DNA of 64,000 nt from Lolium rigidum (taxonomy: Eukaryota; Streptophyta; Magnoliopsida; Poales; Poaceae): assembly GCF_022539505.1 (NCBI RefSeq), contig NC_061508.1, forward strand, positions 342,191,484 to 342,255,483. The letters run 5' to 3'. The position numbers were made by a program, and so were the translations under genes. A model generated the notes under the pieces. It ran no database searches. It was given only the letters and a program-made list of their open reading frames with translations, and was not told where the DNA came from. Positions 55,078 to 64,000 of the stretch are shown here, in pieces (the first letter of the stretch is position 1; every line of letters starts with the position of its first letter).

Positions 55078-56139
55078 TCAGTTTTTTCCCAGGAGCTTAA
55101 GCAGAGTAGAGGGGAAACGTCCCTTTAGCTGATTGATCCCATCCGCCGCGACGAATGCTTTCAGATTACTTGAATTATAGAGGAACTGCATGCAAGCCGC
55201 CGTCAACACGGTGCAACGGTGCCGCTCGGCCAACTCTAGAGTGGCAGCCAAAGAGCTGATGTCGATGTGCTTGCACAGCGCCTCCTCGCATATGCGTTTC
55301 AGTTTCTCAACCCCATACCGATCCGCCGCGACGAGCAGCTTCTCGGCAGTCGGTGCGGCCTCGAGCAGCGGAGGCGAGTCAGTGTAGATAAACTGGAGCA
55401 AGGTCCTGAACATCTCGGCATCCATGTCGTCGACGCGTAGCTCTGCGGTGCCGGTGGCCATTGAGGCGAGCGATAGTTCCTTTTTGAAGACGGGTGATCG
55501 GGCCTCAAGTACCCACCGGTGCGCGTGGAAGGTCTCTCCTCCGGCCTCGATCTTCACGTCCACGGGCAAGTCGAACGACGTCGGGGCCACGGGCGCAGGT
55601 TCCAGCGCTGCTGCAACCTCGATGTACTCGTCGGCATCGGTGTGCAGTCTTGTGACGGTGGCGTCGCACAGAAGGGTCAGGCAGTCGTCCTTGAGGTGAC
55701 TCTCCTCGTCCAGATCCTCGTGTTTCATGAAGTCGCTCCATCCCAGACTAAGAGGATTGGTACTCGAGAAGCTGTGCTCCGTAATGGGTTCAGTACTGGA
55801 CGACGGCATACTGGACCCCGTGTTGTCTAGTATACTCAACTGAAACTGTACCATAGCGTCGATGGTTTTGGCGTGGCTGGCATGTTCCAGGAAGAGGGAG
55901 ATGTAGCCGTCGTGTCCCGCGGACCCGTTTGGATAGCACTTGATACGCCAGTCGTGGCCGCCGACGGTGAACGTGCTAGATCTCACCCCCTTCCCATTGG
56001 ACACCATCTTCCTGACTTGCGTGAACCCTTCGATCCGGAGCACATGGGAGAAGGTCGCCATCTTGGCGGAGACGATTGAAGCGGAGAGGTTCGGCCGGCT
56101 GGCCCCGCGGAGGGCGGACAAGAGAGCGGACATGGACAT
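55078..56139 (-). CDS. MATH-BTB domain protein 2 (predicted CUL3 adaptor)
   Basis: Intact single-exon gene, 353 residues, from ATG 56139 (MSMSALLSALRGASRPNLSA) to a stop at 55078. The MATH domain spans about residues 30-165 (SHVLRIEGFTQVRKMVSNGK, VGGHDWRIKCYPNG), BTB about 190-290 (DVKIEAGGETFHAHRWVLEA, FIYTDSPP), and a BACK-like region with LAERHRCTVLTAAC follows. Compared with genes 1 and 3 it lacks the short GQLAEAMWN-type linker helix between MATH and BTB and is slightly shorter. The start context is the same as in gene 1. Gene 3 lies 518 bp upstream on the same strand, so the pair is a tandem duplicate. Substrates cannot be inferred. Confidence 0.92.
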   Translation of the reverse strand: MSMSALLSALRGASRPNLSASIVSAKMATFSHVLRIEGFTQVRKMVSNGKGVRSSTFTVGGHDWRIKCYPNGSAGHDGYISLFLEHASHAKTIDAMVQFQLSILDNTGSSMPSSSTEPITEHSFSSTNPLSLGWSDFMKHEDLDEESHLKDDCLTLLCDATVTRLHTDADEYIEVAAALEPAPVAPTSFDLPVDVKIEAGGETFHAHRWVLEARSPVFKKELSLASMATGTAELRVDDMDAEMFRTLLQFIYTDSPPLLEAAPTAEKLLVAADRYGVEKLKRICEEALCKHIDISSLAATLELAERHRCTVLTAACMQFLYNSSNLKAFVAADGINQLKGRFPSTLLKLLGKN

Positions 56140-56238
56140 GATGGGGTAGCGCGTCGATGAAGGAGACCACCGCGGCTTGCAGATGAACTATATGTGCGGA
56201 AAATCAGGGAGTGGATGGATGCTCAATGCCTATTTGTG

Positions 56239-56248
56239 CTATATATAG
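56239..56248 (-). promoter_or_regulatory. TATA box of MATH-BTB gene 2
   Basis: CTATATATAG about 100 bp upstream of the ATG at 56139. Confidence 0.65.
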
Positions 56249-56547
56249 GTAAATACTAGTGGTGCCCTTATATATATGGCTGTTTAACGAGGCTGGTATG
56301 TGCAGATATAGAGATCTTTTGCCGTGATGGCCGATGATTGTAAGTCGGCCACTGTGCGCTTTAGCCCCTACAGGAATTCAGAAATCATTCCGTCTCCCTA
56401 TCCGTGGCAAATAATAGAGGTTCCCAGTAATATGTGTGGTAAATTATAAAATTCCCCTACCCGCACACCACCCAATCCCCTGCCTCCTCCGAGTGACGGT
56501 GAAATGCAGCGGCCGCCGCGGTGAAGCCCCAAGGAAACCACCTCTAC

Positions 56548-56602
56548 TTTTGTTTATAAAGAAAATATATTAATATCAGAAGATACCAATTATATCCAGC
56601 AA
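56548..56602 (-). mobile_element. Small fragment of a LINE-like 3' end
   Basis: AATATATTAATATCAGAAGA and ACCAATTA match the 3' end of the retroposon at 14958-16193 in the same orientation. Confidence 0.45.
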
Positions 56603-56657
56603 TTCTCTACTAGTCTAGCTAGTTTGCTAGAACACAATACCAGCCTTAATTATTGAG

Positions 56658-57758
56658 TCATTTCTCCAGTTTTACCATCCTCTTCACGACAAGCTCTAGC
56701 AAGGCAGAGGAGCAGTCTTTCTTTAGCTGCCCAAACCCATCCATTTGCATTGCCATGATCGTTTCGGCCAGATTCCCAGCAGAGGACAGGAACCGCATGC
56801 ACGCCTCCCTGAGGACGGGGCAACGATGCCGCTCTGCCAATGCTAGACATGAGGCCACGGAGCTCATACCGATGTGCCGGCACAATTCCTCCTCACACAT
56901 GAGCTTCAGCTTCTCCAGCTCATACTTGTCCGCCGCGACGAGCAGCTTCTCGGCGGTTATAGGCGCGTCCAGCAGGGTAGTCGAGTCGGTGTAGATGAAC
57001 TGGAGCAGAGCCTTGAACTCGTCGGCGTCCATGTCGTCGACGCGTAGTTCGACGGTGGCGCCGTCCTCGCCGGTGGTTGCCGTGGAGGCGAGCGAGAGGT
57101 CGGTCTTGAATACGGGTGATCGGGCCTCGAGCACCCACCGGTGCGCGGCGAGCGTCTCTCCGCCGACCAGGAGCTGCACGTCCGGCCGTTCCCTATTCCA
57201 GATGGCTTCTGTGAGTTGCCCTTGCAGATTGAACGGCGCCGGCGGCCAGGGAACCTCTACGCGGTCGTCGGTTCCCGTGACGACCACGGTGAGGTCGCAG
57301 AGCACGGTGAGGCAGTCGTCCATGAGATAGTTGCCCTTGTAGAGATCCTCGTGGCTGATGAAGTCGGCGTAGGCACCCCAGGTGCGGGCATAGTGGATGT
57401 CTTCTTCGCTGGCTCGAGTGTAGGATGGCTTCATGGCCTGGTCGAGTATACTGAACTGGACATGTTGGATGATATGCGGGGGCCATTTCTGGCCAGCATG
57501 TTCCCACGACAGGGCGACGTGCTCCTCCTCCGACCACCAATTGCCGTTTGGGTAGCAACACATGCGCCAGTCCTGGCCGCCGACGGCAAACGTGCTTGAT
57601 CTCACCGCCTCCCCGGGTTTCACCGTGTTCCTGGCTTTGGTGAACTCAGGGATCCGGAGCAGGTGGGAGCCGGTTGAACGCCTCGGGACGATGGCTGACG
57701 CGGAGAGCTTCTGGCAGCCGGCGCGGCGCAGGGTGGACAGGACAGTGGACATCGACAT
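56658..57758 (-). CDS. MATH-BTB domain protein 3 (predicted CUL3 adaptor)
   Basis: Intact single-exon gene, 366 residues from ATG 57758 (MSMSTVLSTLRRAGCQKLSA). The MATH domain is at about residues 28-155 (SHLLRIPEFTKARNTVKPGE, VGGQDWRMCCYPNG), BTB about 185-295 (DVQLLVGGETLAAHRWVLEA, FIYTDSTTLLDAP), BACK-like region after it (LAERHRCPVLREAC). The frame is open to an earlier ATG at 57854, but a TATA-like box at 57871-57880 puts the transcription start near 57842, downstream of that ATG, and the MSM start matches the other two genes, so 57758 is preferred. The MATH part is the most different of the three, and the BTB has an extra few residues (TGEDGATVELRVDDMD). Confidence 0.9.
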   Translation of the reverse strand: MSMSTVLSTLRRAGCQKLSASAIVPRRSTGSHLLRIPEFTKARNTVKPGEAVRSSTFAVGGQDWRMCCYPNGNWWSEEEHVALSWEHAGQKWPPHIIQHVQFSILDQAMKPSYTRASEEDIHYARTWGAYADFISHEDLYKGNYLMDDCLTVLCDLTVVVTGTDDRVEVPWPPAPFNLQGQLTEAIWNRERPDVQLLVGGETLAAHRWVLEARSPVFKTDLSLASTATTGEDGATVELRVDDMDADEFKALLQFIYTDSTTLLDAPITAEKLLVAADKYELEKLKLMCEEELCRHIGMSSVASCLALAERHRCPVLREACMRFLSSAGNLAETIMAMQMDGFGQLKKDCSSALLELVVKRMVKLEK

Positions 57759-57870
57759 GATGGGTGGTGTACTCGCGAACGCCTTCGCGAAAGAAGATGA
57801 CAGACGCGCTTTGGCTGGTATGTGCACAGAATACCAGAACCGAATGATATGCATGCAAAAAAACAGATCG

Positions 57871-57880
57871 TAATATATCA
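57871..57880 (-). promoter_or_regulatory. TATA-like box of MATH-BTB gene 3
   Basis: The minus strand reads TGATATATTA, 113-122 bp upstream of the ATG at 57758, at a spacing like those of genes 1 and 2. Confidence 0.5.
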
Positions 57881-58146
57881 GCCTTGATACACAAATACTA
57901 ACACCCAGATATTGAAGATTCTATGGCTTGGTCAACAATTAATCAAAAGATATTGTGTGTTCTGGGCATCTAAATAATCACTCCCTGAAATAGTGTTCGA
58001 TTCCATATTTGTTACCCGAGATCTCTTGTTGTGGATCCTAAAATTTTGATATCAGACCATATATATGAACCCTGACCTCTCAACCAAAGGGTTATTAATT
58101 CCTCATAACGTCGCCATGATTTCACAGAGGCAGCTAGCGCAAACAG

Positions 58147-58402
58147 GGCATGTGCAATGGTTGATAAGACCGTCTTATCACAATTCTGACACGTAATCTA
58201 GATATAGCAATAAAATATAATGTACAATGGGTTATTTTTTAGTCTTATCTGTGATAACAAAACATCCTAAATATGTGGTGAGAGAGATTGTGATAAGAAA
58301 TCATTTCTTAGCTAAAAGAAGGCGAAGTCTTTTTTCATCTTTCTCTTTCATCCACCTCAACGTTTATCTTACGTGGCACTTAGTGCCACCATTGTACATG
58401 CC
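58147..58402. mobile_element. MITE upstream of MATH-BTB gene 3
   Basis: 256 bp with terminal inverted repeats GGCATGTGCAATGGT and ACCATTGTACATGCC. AT-rich, no ORF. No clear target duplication found, so the superfamily (Mutator-like or other) stays open. Confidence 0.65.
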
Positions 58403-58729
58403 ATAAGAAAGAAAGACATGTTAAGAAAATAAACATGTTTTAAGGAACTAGTGAGATTTTTTTTCTTTCTTTCTTGCTAATTAAAGGACTTTACTGATTA
58501 ATCGTCAGAATTGCAATCACTCTTTAGAGTGTCAGTGCGAAAACCCGGGTTATAATTAATCCACATGCAGCTCCTCCTATCTGTACTAGCTTTCTTAGGA
58601 CATAAATCCATAGGAGTTTCCTCGTATTTCCTCGTATATGTACGAGTGAGCTTTATTGATTAGGTAGGAATGTTATTACAATGAATGATCGCTGCCAACA
58701 CGCAGGGAGGGGACATAACTCATGCCACT

Positions 58730-59032
58730 CTAAGATACGCCGCAATGTCTCAAGTTTATTGGAAACCTGGTGATTCACATTTTTGGGCTGGACTTATGGC
58801 GATGAAGAAGGTATTCTTCCCATATGGTTCTTTCTCTATTAAAGATGGATCTCATATAAGGTTATGAGAGGATAAATGGTTAGGCAATACCACTCTCCAA
58901 GAATAATATCCTGCTCTATATAACATTGTGCGTCATAAGAGCGATACTTTAGCTAAGATGATGGAGTCTTCCCTGCTGAATGTGATGTTCAGGCAACATC
59001 CCATTGGGCTCCGACTTGCCTCTTGAAATGTG
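58730..59032 (+). pseudogene. LINE reverse transcriptase remnant, first piece
   Basis: The frame reads SQVYWKPGDSHFWAGLMAMK, then GSFSIKDGSHIRL, a frameshift, and W(E)DKWLGNTTLQE. This is the region downstream of the reverse transcriptase core in plant LINE proteins (FWAGLM..., G..IRFWED.WLG). It is damaged and is continued at 60333 after the CACTA insertion. Confidence 0.7.
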
Positions 59033-60332
59033 CACTACTAGAAAAAGGCCTATAGCCACATGGGTTACCGCTGGCGCACTCCATTTTAGGTACGCCAGTG
59101 CTATTTACCGGTTACGCGCCTCTACATAGGGGCGCCGGTGATGCAACGATAACACCGGCACACGACAAATTTGGTGCGCCGAGGGTAATGGTCGACCAGG
59201 TTCGGGGTCGGGGGAAAATCGCACCTCCTCTTACCGCCGGCGCACCACCATATTGGTTCGCCGGAGGTAACTTGATTACCACCGGCGCACCACCATATTG
59301 GTGCGCCGGGAGTAAGAGGAGCTGTGGTTTTTTCCCCCCCCCCCCCCCCCCCCCATGGTTCGCCTTTCTAGTTTTTTTAAAAAAAATTGATAGAAAATTA
59401 AAAAAATAAAATCCTTCGAGATGTCATCTAGCTGCAAGAGAAATTAACATACATGAGTTTAGACTTTTTATGCAAAATGGCGTCATCTATCGGTAAAATG
59501 GCTTTTCTGGTTCCATACGACCTCGGATGAAAATATTTTTTATATGAAAATCTATCGACGCGAAATTTATGAAAATTCAAAACAGAAACAGGACTTTTTC
59601 AGCTTTTAGATATTGATGAAAAAATAAAAAATTTCTACCCCCAGCGCACCACCATATTACGTGCGCCGGTGGTAAGATAGACTACATATGCAAAACTCGC
59701 ACTCTCCTTCTTCTCCTTCCTCACTTCTCCCCCTTCTCCTCTTTCCCTCCTCATCCTCTTCTCATTCCTTCTCCTTTTCTCCTCACCAACCGCCTACTCT
59801 CCTTCCTCCTCCTCATCCTCCCCCCCGACGACCTCCTCCTACTCCTCCTCCTCCTCCTCCTCCTCCTCGTCCTCCGGTGACCCCTCCTCCCTGACGGCCT
59901 CCTCCTCCGGTGACCTCCTCCTCCCTGATGGCCTCCTCCTCGGGTGACCTCCTGCTCCACCTCCGGACTCCTTCTCCTGCTCCAACTCCGGACTCCTTAT
60001 CCTCCTCCACTTCCAGTTCCACCTCCGTCCTCCTCCTCCTCCTCCTCCTACTACATCGGCGTGGCAACGAGGCGGCCCATGGCCACGGTATTCAAGGACA
60101 AACCTGAGCCAGACGAACCCGAGCTAGATCTAGATCGGCCTTTTTTGAATTTTGAAAACATACCGCCGGCGCACTAGGCCTGGTGCGCCGGGGATAACTT
60201 GCGTTACCACCGGCGCACCAAATGGTGTGCCAGCTGTAAGCCATTGCCACCAGCCTGTTCCCACTGGCGGGGTCTGGTGCGCCCGCGATAACATTTTTTG
60301 GTGCACCAACAATAAGGTTTTTCCTAGTAGTG
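59033..60332. mobile_element. Non-autonomous CACTA element
   Basis: Ends CACTACTAGAAAAAGGC and its inverted partner (GTTTTTCCTAGTAGTG). Flanking triplets are GTG and ATG, an imperfect 3-bp duplication. Subterminal regions carry many (T/C)GGCGCACCA / GTGCGCCGG motifs. The interior has a C run (59333-59354) and a CT-rich microsatellite (59697-60050) that produces Pro/Ser-rich spurious frames. No transposase. Confidence 0.85.
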
Positions 60333-60624
60333 ATGTTTCTTCAGTGTATGGCTTATGTTCAATTGATGCAAGGGACTGATGAGTTTCGATGGAATCTTTC
60401 GGAGAGTGGTAAATTCCCTATAGATTAAATGTATGGAGTTTTGATTCAACCAATTGTGTCGGTAGTTAATAATAAGTTATTATGGAAAATGTAGATACCA
60501 TTGAAGACTAAGTTTTCGCCTGGTACCTTTGGAGGGAGGTTACTCACAAAGGATAATCTCGCTAAACGTAATTGGTAGGGAAGTAGGATGTGTGTATTTT
60601 GTTATCAGGATGGGACAATAAAAC
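60333..60624 (+). pseudogene. LINE reverse transcriptase remnant, second piece (zf-RVT region)
   Basis: Continues the first piece: GTDEFRWNLSESGKFPID, then PLKTKFSPGTFGGRLLTKDN, LAKRNW, and MCVFCYQDGTI, i.e. the C-terminal zinc-finger-like region of plant LINE proteins, with stops. The end is cut by the LTR at 60625. Confidence 0.75.
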
Positions 60625-60908
60625 TGTAGGGATTCGTGGCATAGAAAACAAAAAATATCCTACTGCAAGAACGAATAACAAGCCAAGATCTAATCTAGTA
60701 GATGGTAGCAACGAGGTGAAGATCAACATACCCTCGAAGATCGCTAAGCGTTAACGAGATAAATCTCATGGTGCATGTAGTCGATCACTTGCCGCTTTCA
60801 AAAGCGCGTAGAAGATCTTGACGGTGCCACAATCCGGCAGCACCTCCGCACTCGGTCACACGTACGGTGTTGATGACGACGTCCTTCTCCCCGTTCCAGC
60901 GGGCAGCG
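60625..60908 (-). mobile_element. Angela-type Copia LTR fragment
   Basis: TGTAGGGATTCGTGGCATAG is the inner-end side of an Angela-type LTR; 60632-60908 matches 7783-8058. No primer site lies to the left, so this is a 3' or solo LTR. It is inserted in the LINE relic and is cut at 60908 by the next element. Confidence 0.75.
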
Positions 60909-62421
60909 TGATGACCCACAAGTATAGGGGGTTTATCGTAGTACTTTCGATAAATAAGAGTGTCGAACCCAACGAGGAGCAGAAGGTGTTGACAAGCAGT
61001 TTCGATGAAGGATTCACTGTAAATGCTCACAGAAAAGTTTTCAGGGGGTTTTGATATAGCAGATAAATAAAGTACAAGTAAGTAAAATGCGAGAGTAATA
61101 ATTGCAGCGAGTGGCCCAATCCTTTTAGGCACAAAGGACAAGCCAGTTTGTTTACTTATGATGACCAAACGTTCTTGAGGACACACGGGAATTTAGTCTA
61201 GTGCTTTCGCTTCATATAGTTGATTAATCTTCATTGTTTTGATAAGTGTTGTGTGGGTGAACCTATGCTAATGCACCGCCCTTCCTAGGACTAATACATA
61301 CTTGTGATTAAACCCCTTGCAAGCATCCGCAAATACAAGAAAGTAATTAAGATAAATCTAACCACAGACCTTAAACTACGAGATCCTGCTATCCCTCATG
61401 CATCGATATACCAACGGGGTTTCAGGTTGCTGTCACTCCGGCAACCCCACAATTGGCAAACGAATACAAGATGCATTCCCCTAGGCCAATAAAGGTGAAG
61501 TATCATGTAGTCGACGTTCACATGACACCACTAGAAGAATAACACCACAACTTAAGTATCAAACCATTAAATATTACTCAACATAGTTCACTACTAACAT
61601 TTAGACTCACCCATGTCCTCAAGAACTAAACGAACTACTCACAAGACATCATATGTAATATGATCAGAGGTGATATAATGATGAATAAAAATCTGAACAT
61701 AAACCTTGGTTCAATGGTTTCACTCAATAGCATCAATAACAAGGAGTAATCAACACCGGGAGAGTTTCCCCTATGAAATAACAAGATTCAACCCTAGATG
61801 TTACAGCGGAGACGAGGTGCAGAGGTGGAGATGATGGTGTCGGCGGTGGAGATGATGATGATGATGATGATCCCAATGAAGTCCAGCTCGATGACGGTGA
61901 TGATGGCGACAATTTCCCCCTCCGGGAGGGAATTTCCCCGGCAGATTTCAGCCTGCCGGAGAGCTCTTTTCTCTCTGGTTTTTTTCCGCCCCGCAGAGGC
62001 GGCTGTGTCTATCCTCGATGATTCTCCCGACCTTAGGGTTTCTGATAGATGAAGTACGCGAAAGGGCGATGGCCGAGGGGGGTCGTGGGCCCCCTCCCCA
62101 CATGGCGGCGCGCCAGGCCTGGTGGCCGCGCCGGCCTATGGGGGGGCCATGGTGGCCCTCCTCGGCCTCCCCTTTTGGCTGGCTCCGTCATCTGGAAAAA
62201 TAGGAGCTTCGGTATATTTTCCGTCAATTGTTGATCTTCAGAAATATTGTATCCTGACGGTGCTTTTTCCAGCAGAATCCTGACTCCGGTGAGTAATTCT
62301 CCAATAATCATGAAACATGCAAAATAGGTGAAATAACATAAGTATCATCTCTAAATATGAAATATATCAATGAATAACAGTAAATTATGATATAAAATAG
62401 TGATGCAAAATGGACGTATCA
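60909..62421 (-). repeat. 3' LTR of the right-edge Athila-like element
   Basis: 1513 bp from TGATACGTCCATTTTGCATC (minus strand, 62421) to CA at 60909. It has a GC-rich part at 61900-62160 and a GATGAT microsatellite near 61850-61870. Confidence 0.9.
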
Positions 62422-62437
62422 ACTCCCCCAAGCTTAG
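62422..62437 (-). other. Polypurine tract of the right-edge element
   Basis: The minus strand reads CTAAGCTTGGGGGAGT directly before the 3' LTR. Confidence 0.75.
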
Positions 62438-64000
62438 ACCTCGCTTGTCCCCAAGCGAAACCGAACTCAGTAAACAAGACCACATGTTTATGGAGTGAAG
62501 AGTCGATACATAAAATACGGACAAGAAGCATCACATTTATTAATTCACACAAGACATTCTAGTAAATAACTTCCTCATATAACTCAACTTGAAACAAGTA
62601 AAGGGAAATCACAAATAAAGGTACATAGGAAATCATAATTGGTGATGGCAAACTTCGTTCTTGGTCAAAGAACAATTAACAGATTGTACTTATTTTTTGA
62701 GCATAGATAACCTTCAAAGTCATATTCATTTAGATAAAATTTGTACTAAACAAGGAAGAATAAAAGACATGATTAAATAGATCACAATATAAATGGTTGG
62801 ATCACAACAACTCAATTGCTTGCTTGAGATAGAGGGAAATCGGTTTACTGACTCAACATAAAAGTAAAAGATAGGCCCTTCACAGAGGGAAGCAGGGATT
62901 AAATCATGAGCTAGAGCTTTTTAAGTTTTGAAATCATATAGAGAGCATAAAAGTAAAGTTTTGAGAGGTGTTTGTTGTTGTCAACGAATGGTAGTGGGCA
63001 CTCTAACCCCCTTGTTAAACAGACTTTCAAAGAGCGGCTCCCATGAAGGACGTTATCTCTACCAGCAAGGTAGACCATCCCTCTTCTCTTTTGTTTACAC
63101 ATGTACTTTTGTTTTATTTATGGACAACACTCCTCCCAACCTTTGCTTTCACAAGCCATGGAGGAGTGTCTATTTGCAAAATTAAGTTGCTTACTGATGA
63201 ATCAGGGCAAACCATGTGAAGAGAATTATTAATGAAAGTTAATTAACTGGGGCTGGGAACCCCGTTGCCAGCTCTTATTGCAAAATTATTGGATAATCGG
63301 ATGTGCCACTAGTCCATTGGTGAGAGTCTGCCCAACAAGATTGAAAGATAAAACACCACATACTTCCTCATGAGCTATAAAACATTGACACAAGTAAGGA
63401 TAATAACTTTTGAATTGTTTTAAAGGTAGCACATGAAATATTTACTTGGAGTGGCGCAAAATACCACATAATAGGTAGTTATGGTGGACACAAATGGCAT
63501 GGGTTTGGTTTAAAGCTTTGGATGCACGAGAAGCATTCCCTCTCAGTACATGTCTTTGGCTAGAAAGGTTGGTTAGCAAGCATAAGAGTTGAGGGAAACA
63601 AACAAATATACATGTGATAGAAACAATCATGCATCTTCCTTGTAAGCACAAACAATTTTAACTTCAGAATACTAAGCTCATTAGCTAACAAGAAAGAAAG
63701 ATAATGAAATAATATATCTACATGTACTTCCCTCTTTTCTACTTAAGCCTCAAAGTATTGTTGCTATTGACCAATGCTAAGTTTGCCAAAACCAAATAGA
63801 TTGACTTGATGCTCCCAAAGTGATATCAATACTAACAACAAGATCAATCATATAACAGAAATTGCAAACTAAAATAAGATGTGCAAAAAGTAAATGATAA
63901 AACTTCTCATTAATATTCCATAACGATAACTCACACCAAGGGATACATAGATAACCAACTAAAAGAGAGATACTTCCACACTGCAAACCATCTTATATGA
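62438..64000 (-). other. Non-coding 3' internal region of the right-edge element
   Basis: No ORF of note. Shares GTTGTTGTCAACGAATGGTA and AAGAGCGGCTCCCAT with the complete Athila-like element, and has one shortened copy of the CACTCCTCC/GGAGGAGTG inverted unit (63125-63172). Confidence 0.65.

Larger units (their letters stand above)
60909..64000 (-). mobile_element. Athila-like Gypsy element, 3' part (runs off right edge)
   Basis: Minus-strand element with its 3' LTR at 60909-62421 and the end of its internal region at 62422-64000. The likely target duplication on the left is CAGCG (60904-60908). The internal part is related to 25533-27400 of the complete element. Confidence 0.85.

Noticed and set aside
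57759..57854. N-terminal extension of MATH-BTB gene 3
   Set aside because: Starts upstream of the predicted transcription start and has no counterpart in genes 1 and 2.
59688..60379. Pro/Ser- or Gly/Arg-rich frames
   Set aside because: CT-rich microsatellite within the CACTA element.
1..64000. CRISPR arrays, operons, ribosome binding sites
   Set aside because: Spaced identical repeats are absent; the sequence is plant nuclear DNA, where such features are not expected. Tandem arrays at 10.6-12.4 kb have no unique spacers.

Overview
The window reads as plant nuclear DNA from a large-genome pooid grass (the wheat/barley/oat/ryegrass group). Evidence: deeply nested LTR retrotransposons, including a BARE-1/Angela-type Copia element (LTR start TGTTGGAGATATGCCC) and several Athila-like Gypsy elements with a tRNA-Asp-type primer site (TGGCGCCGTTGCCGGGGA). 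There are also Helitrons, CACTA, hAT and MITE elements, a tRNA-derived SINE, and GC-rich single-exon MATH-BTB genes of the grass-expanded type. No species call is possible from the sequence alone. Family names for repeats are recognitions by eye, not database hits.

Layout. 1-2295: an Athila-like element (minus strand, running off the left edge) sits in the LTR of a second Gypsy element, which sits in the 3' LTR of an Angela-type Copia element (2296-9556, minus). 9557-13172: left arm of an interrupted inverted repeat (blocks A, B, C), with a 2.4 kb insert carrying two tandem arrays (about 300 bp x4 and about 108 bp x5). 13542-14657: intact MATH-BTB gene 1 (+). 14958-16193: a LINE-like retroposon with a 14-bp target duplication. 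16208-18824: unassigned sequence, a GC-rich stretch and a roughly 20-bp CTAAGTTG minisatellite. 18825-34373: a non-autonomous Gypsy element (TSD ACACT) with gag, protease, an antisense acidic ORF and a strongly structured LTR leader. It is split by a second complete non-autonomous Athila-like element at 23914-31933 (TSD GAAGG). 34374-35060: rest of the minisatellite and AT-rich sequence. 35060-53070: right arm (C', B', A') of the inverted repeat. It is broken by an hAT MITE (35291-41502) that itself contains a Helitron (35450-41466), and by a second Helitron-like insert (about 41859-52464) carrying exon-like fragments and a complete but frameshifted Copia element (44951-51400, TSD AGCAC). 53070-55077: repeat-like, no gene recognised. 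55078-57758: two intact tandem MATH-BTB genes on the minus strand. 58147 to the end: a MITE, a LINE relic split by a CACTA element, an Angela LTR piece, and the 3' end of another Athila-like element that runs off the right edge.

Functionally, the only host genes I consider intact are the three MATH-BTB genes, predicted substrate adaptors of CUL3 ubiquitin ligases. Everything else is mobile DNA or relics. The most unusual signals are the antisense ORF and the three wobble-preserving hairpins in the 18825-34373 element, the Helitron-like carrier with an in-frame duplicated exon, and the interrupted A-B-C/C'-B'-A' inverted repeat.

Several obvious start codons suggested by open frames are wrong: the MATH-BTB starts given here were chosen from a conserved MSM start with a shared CCCATCATGTC context and from the TATA-box position.
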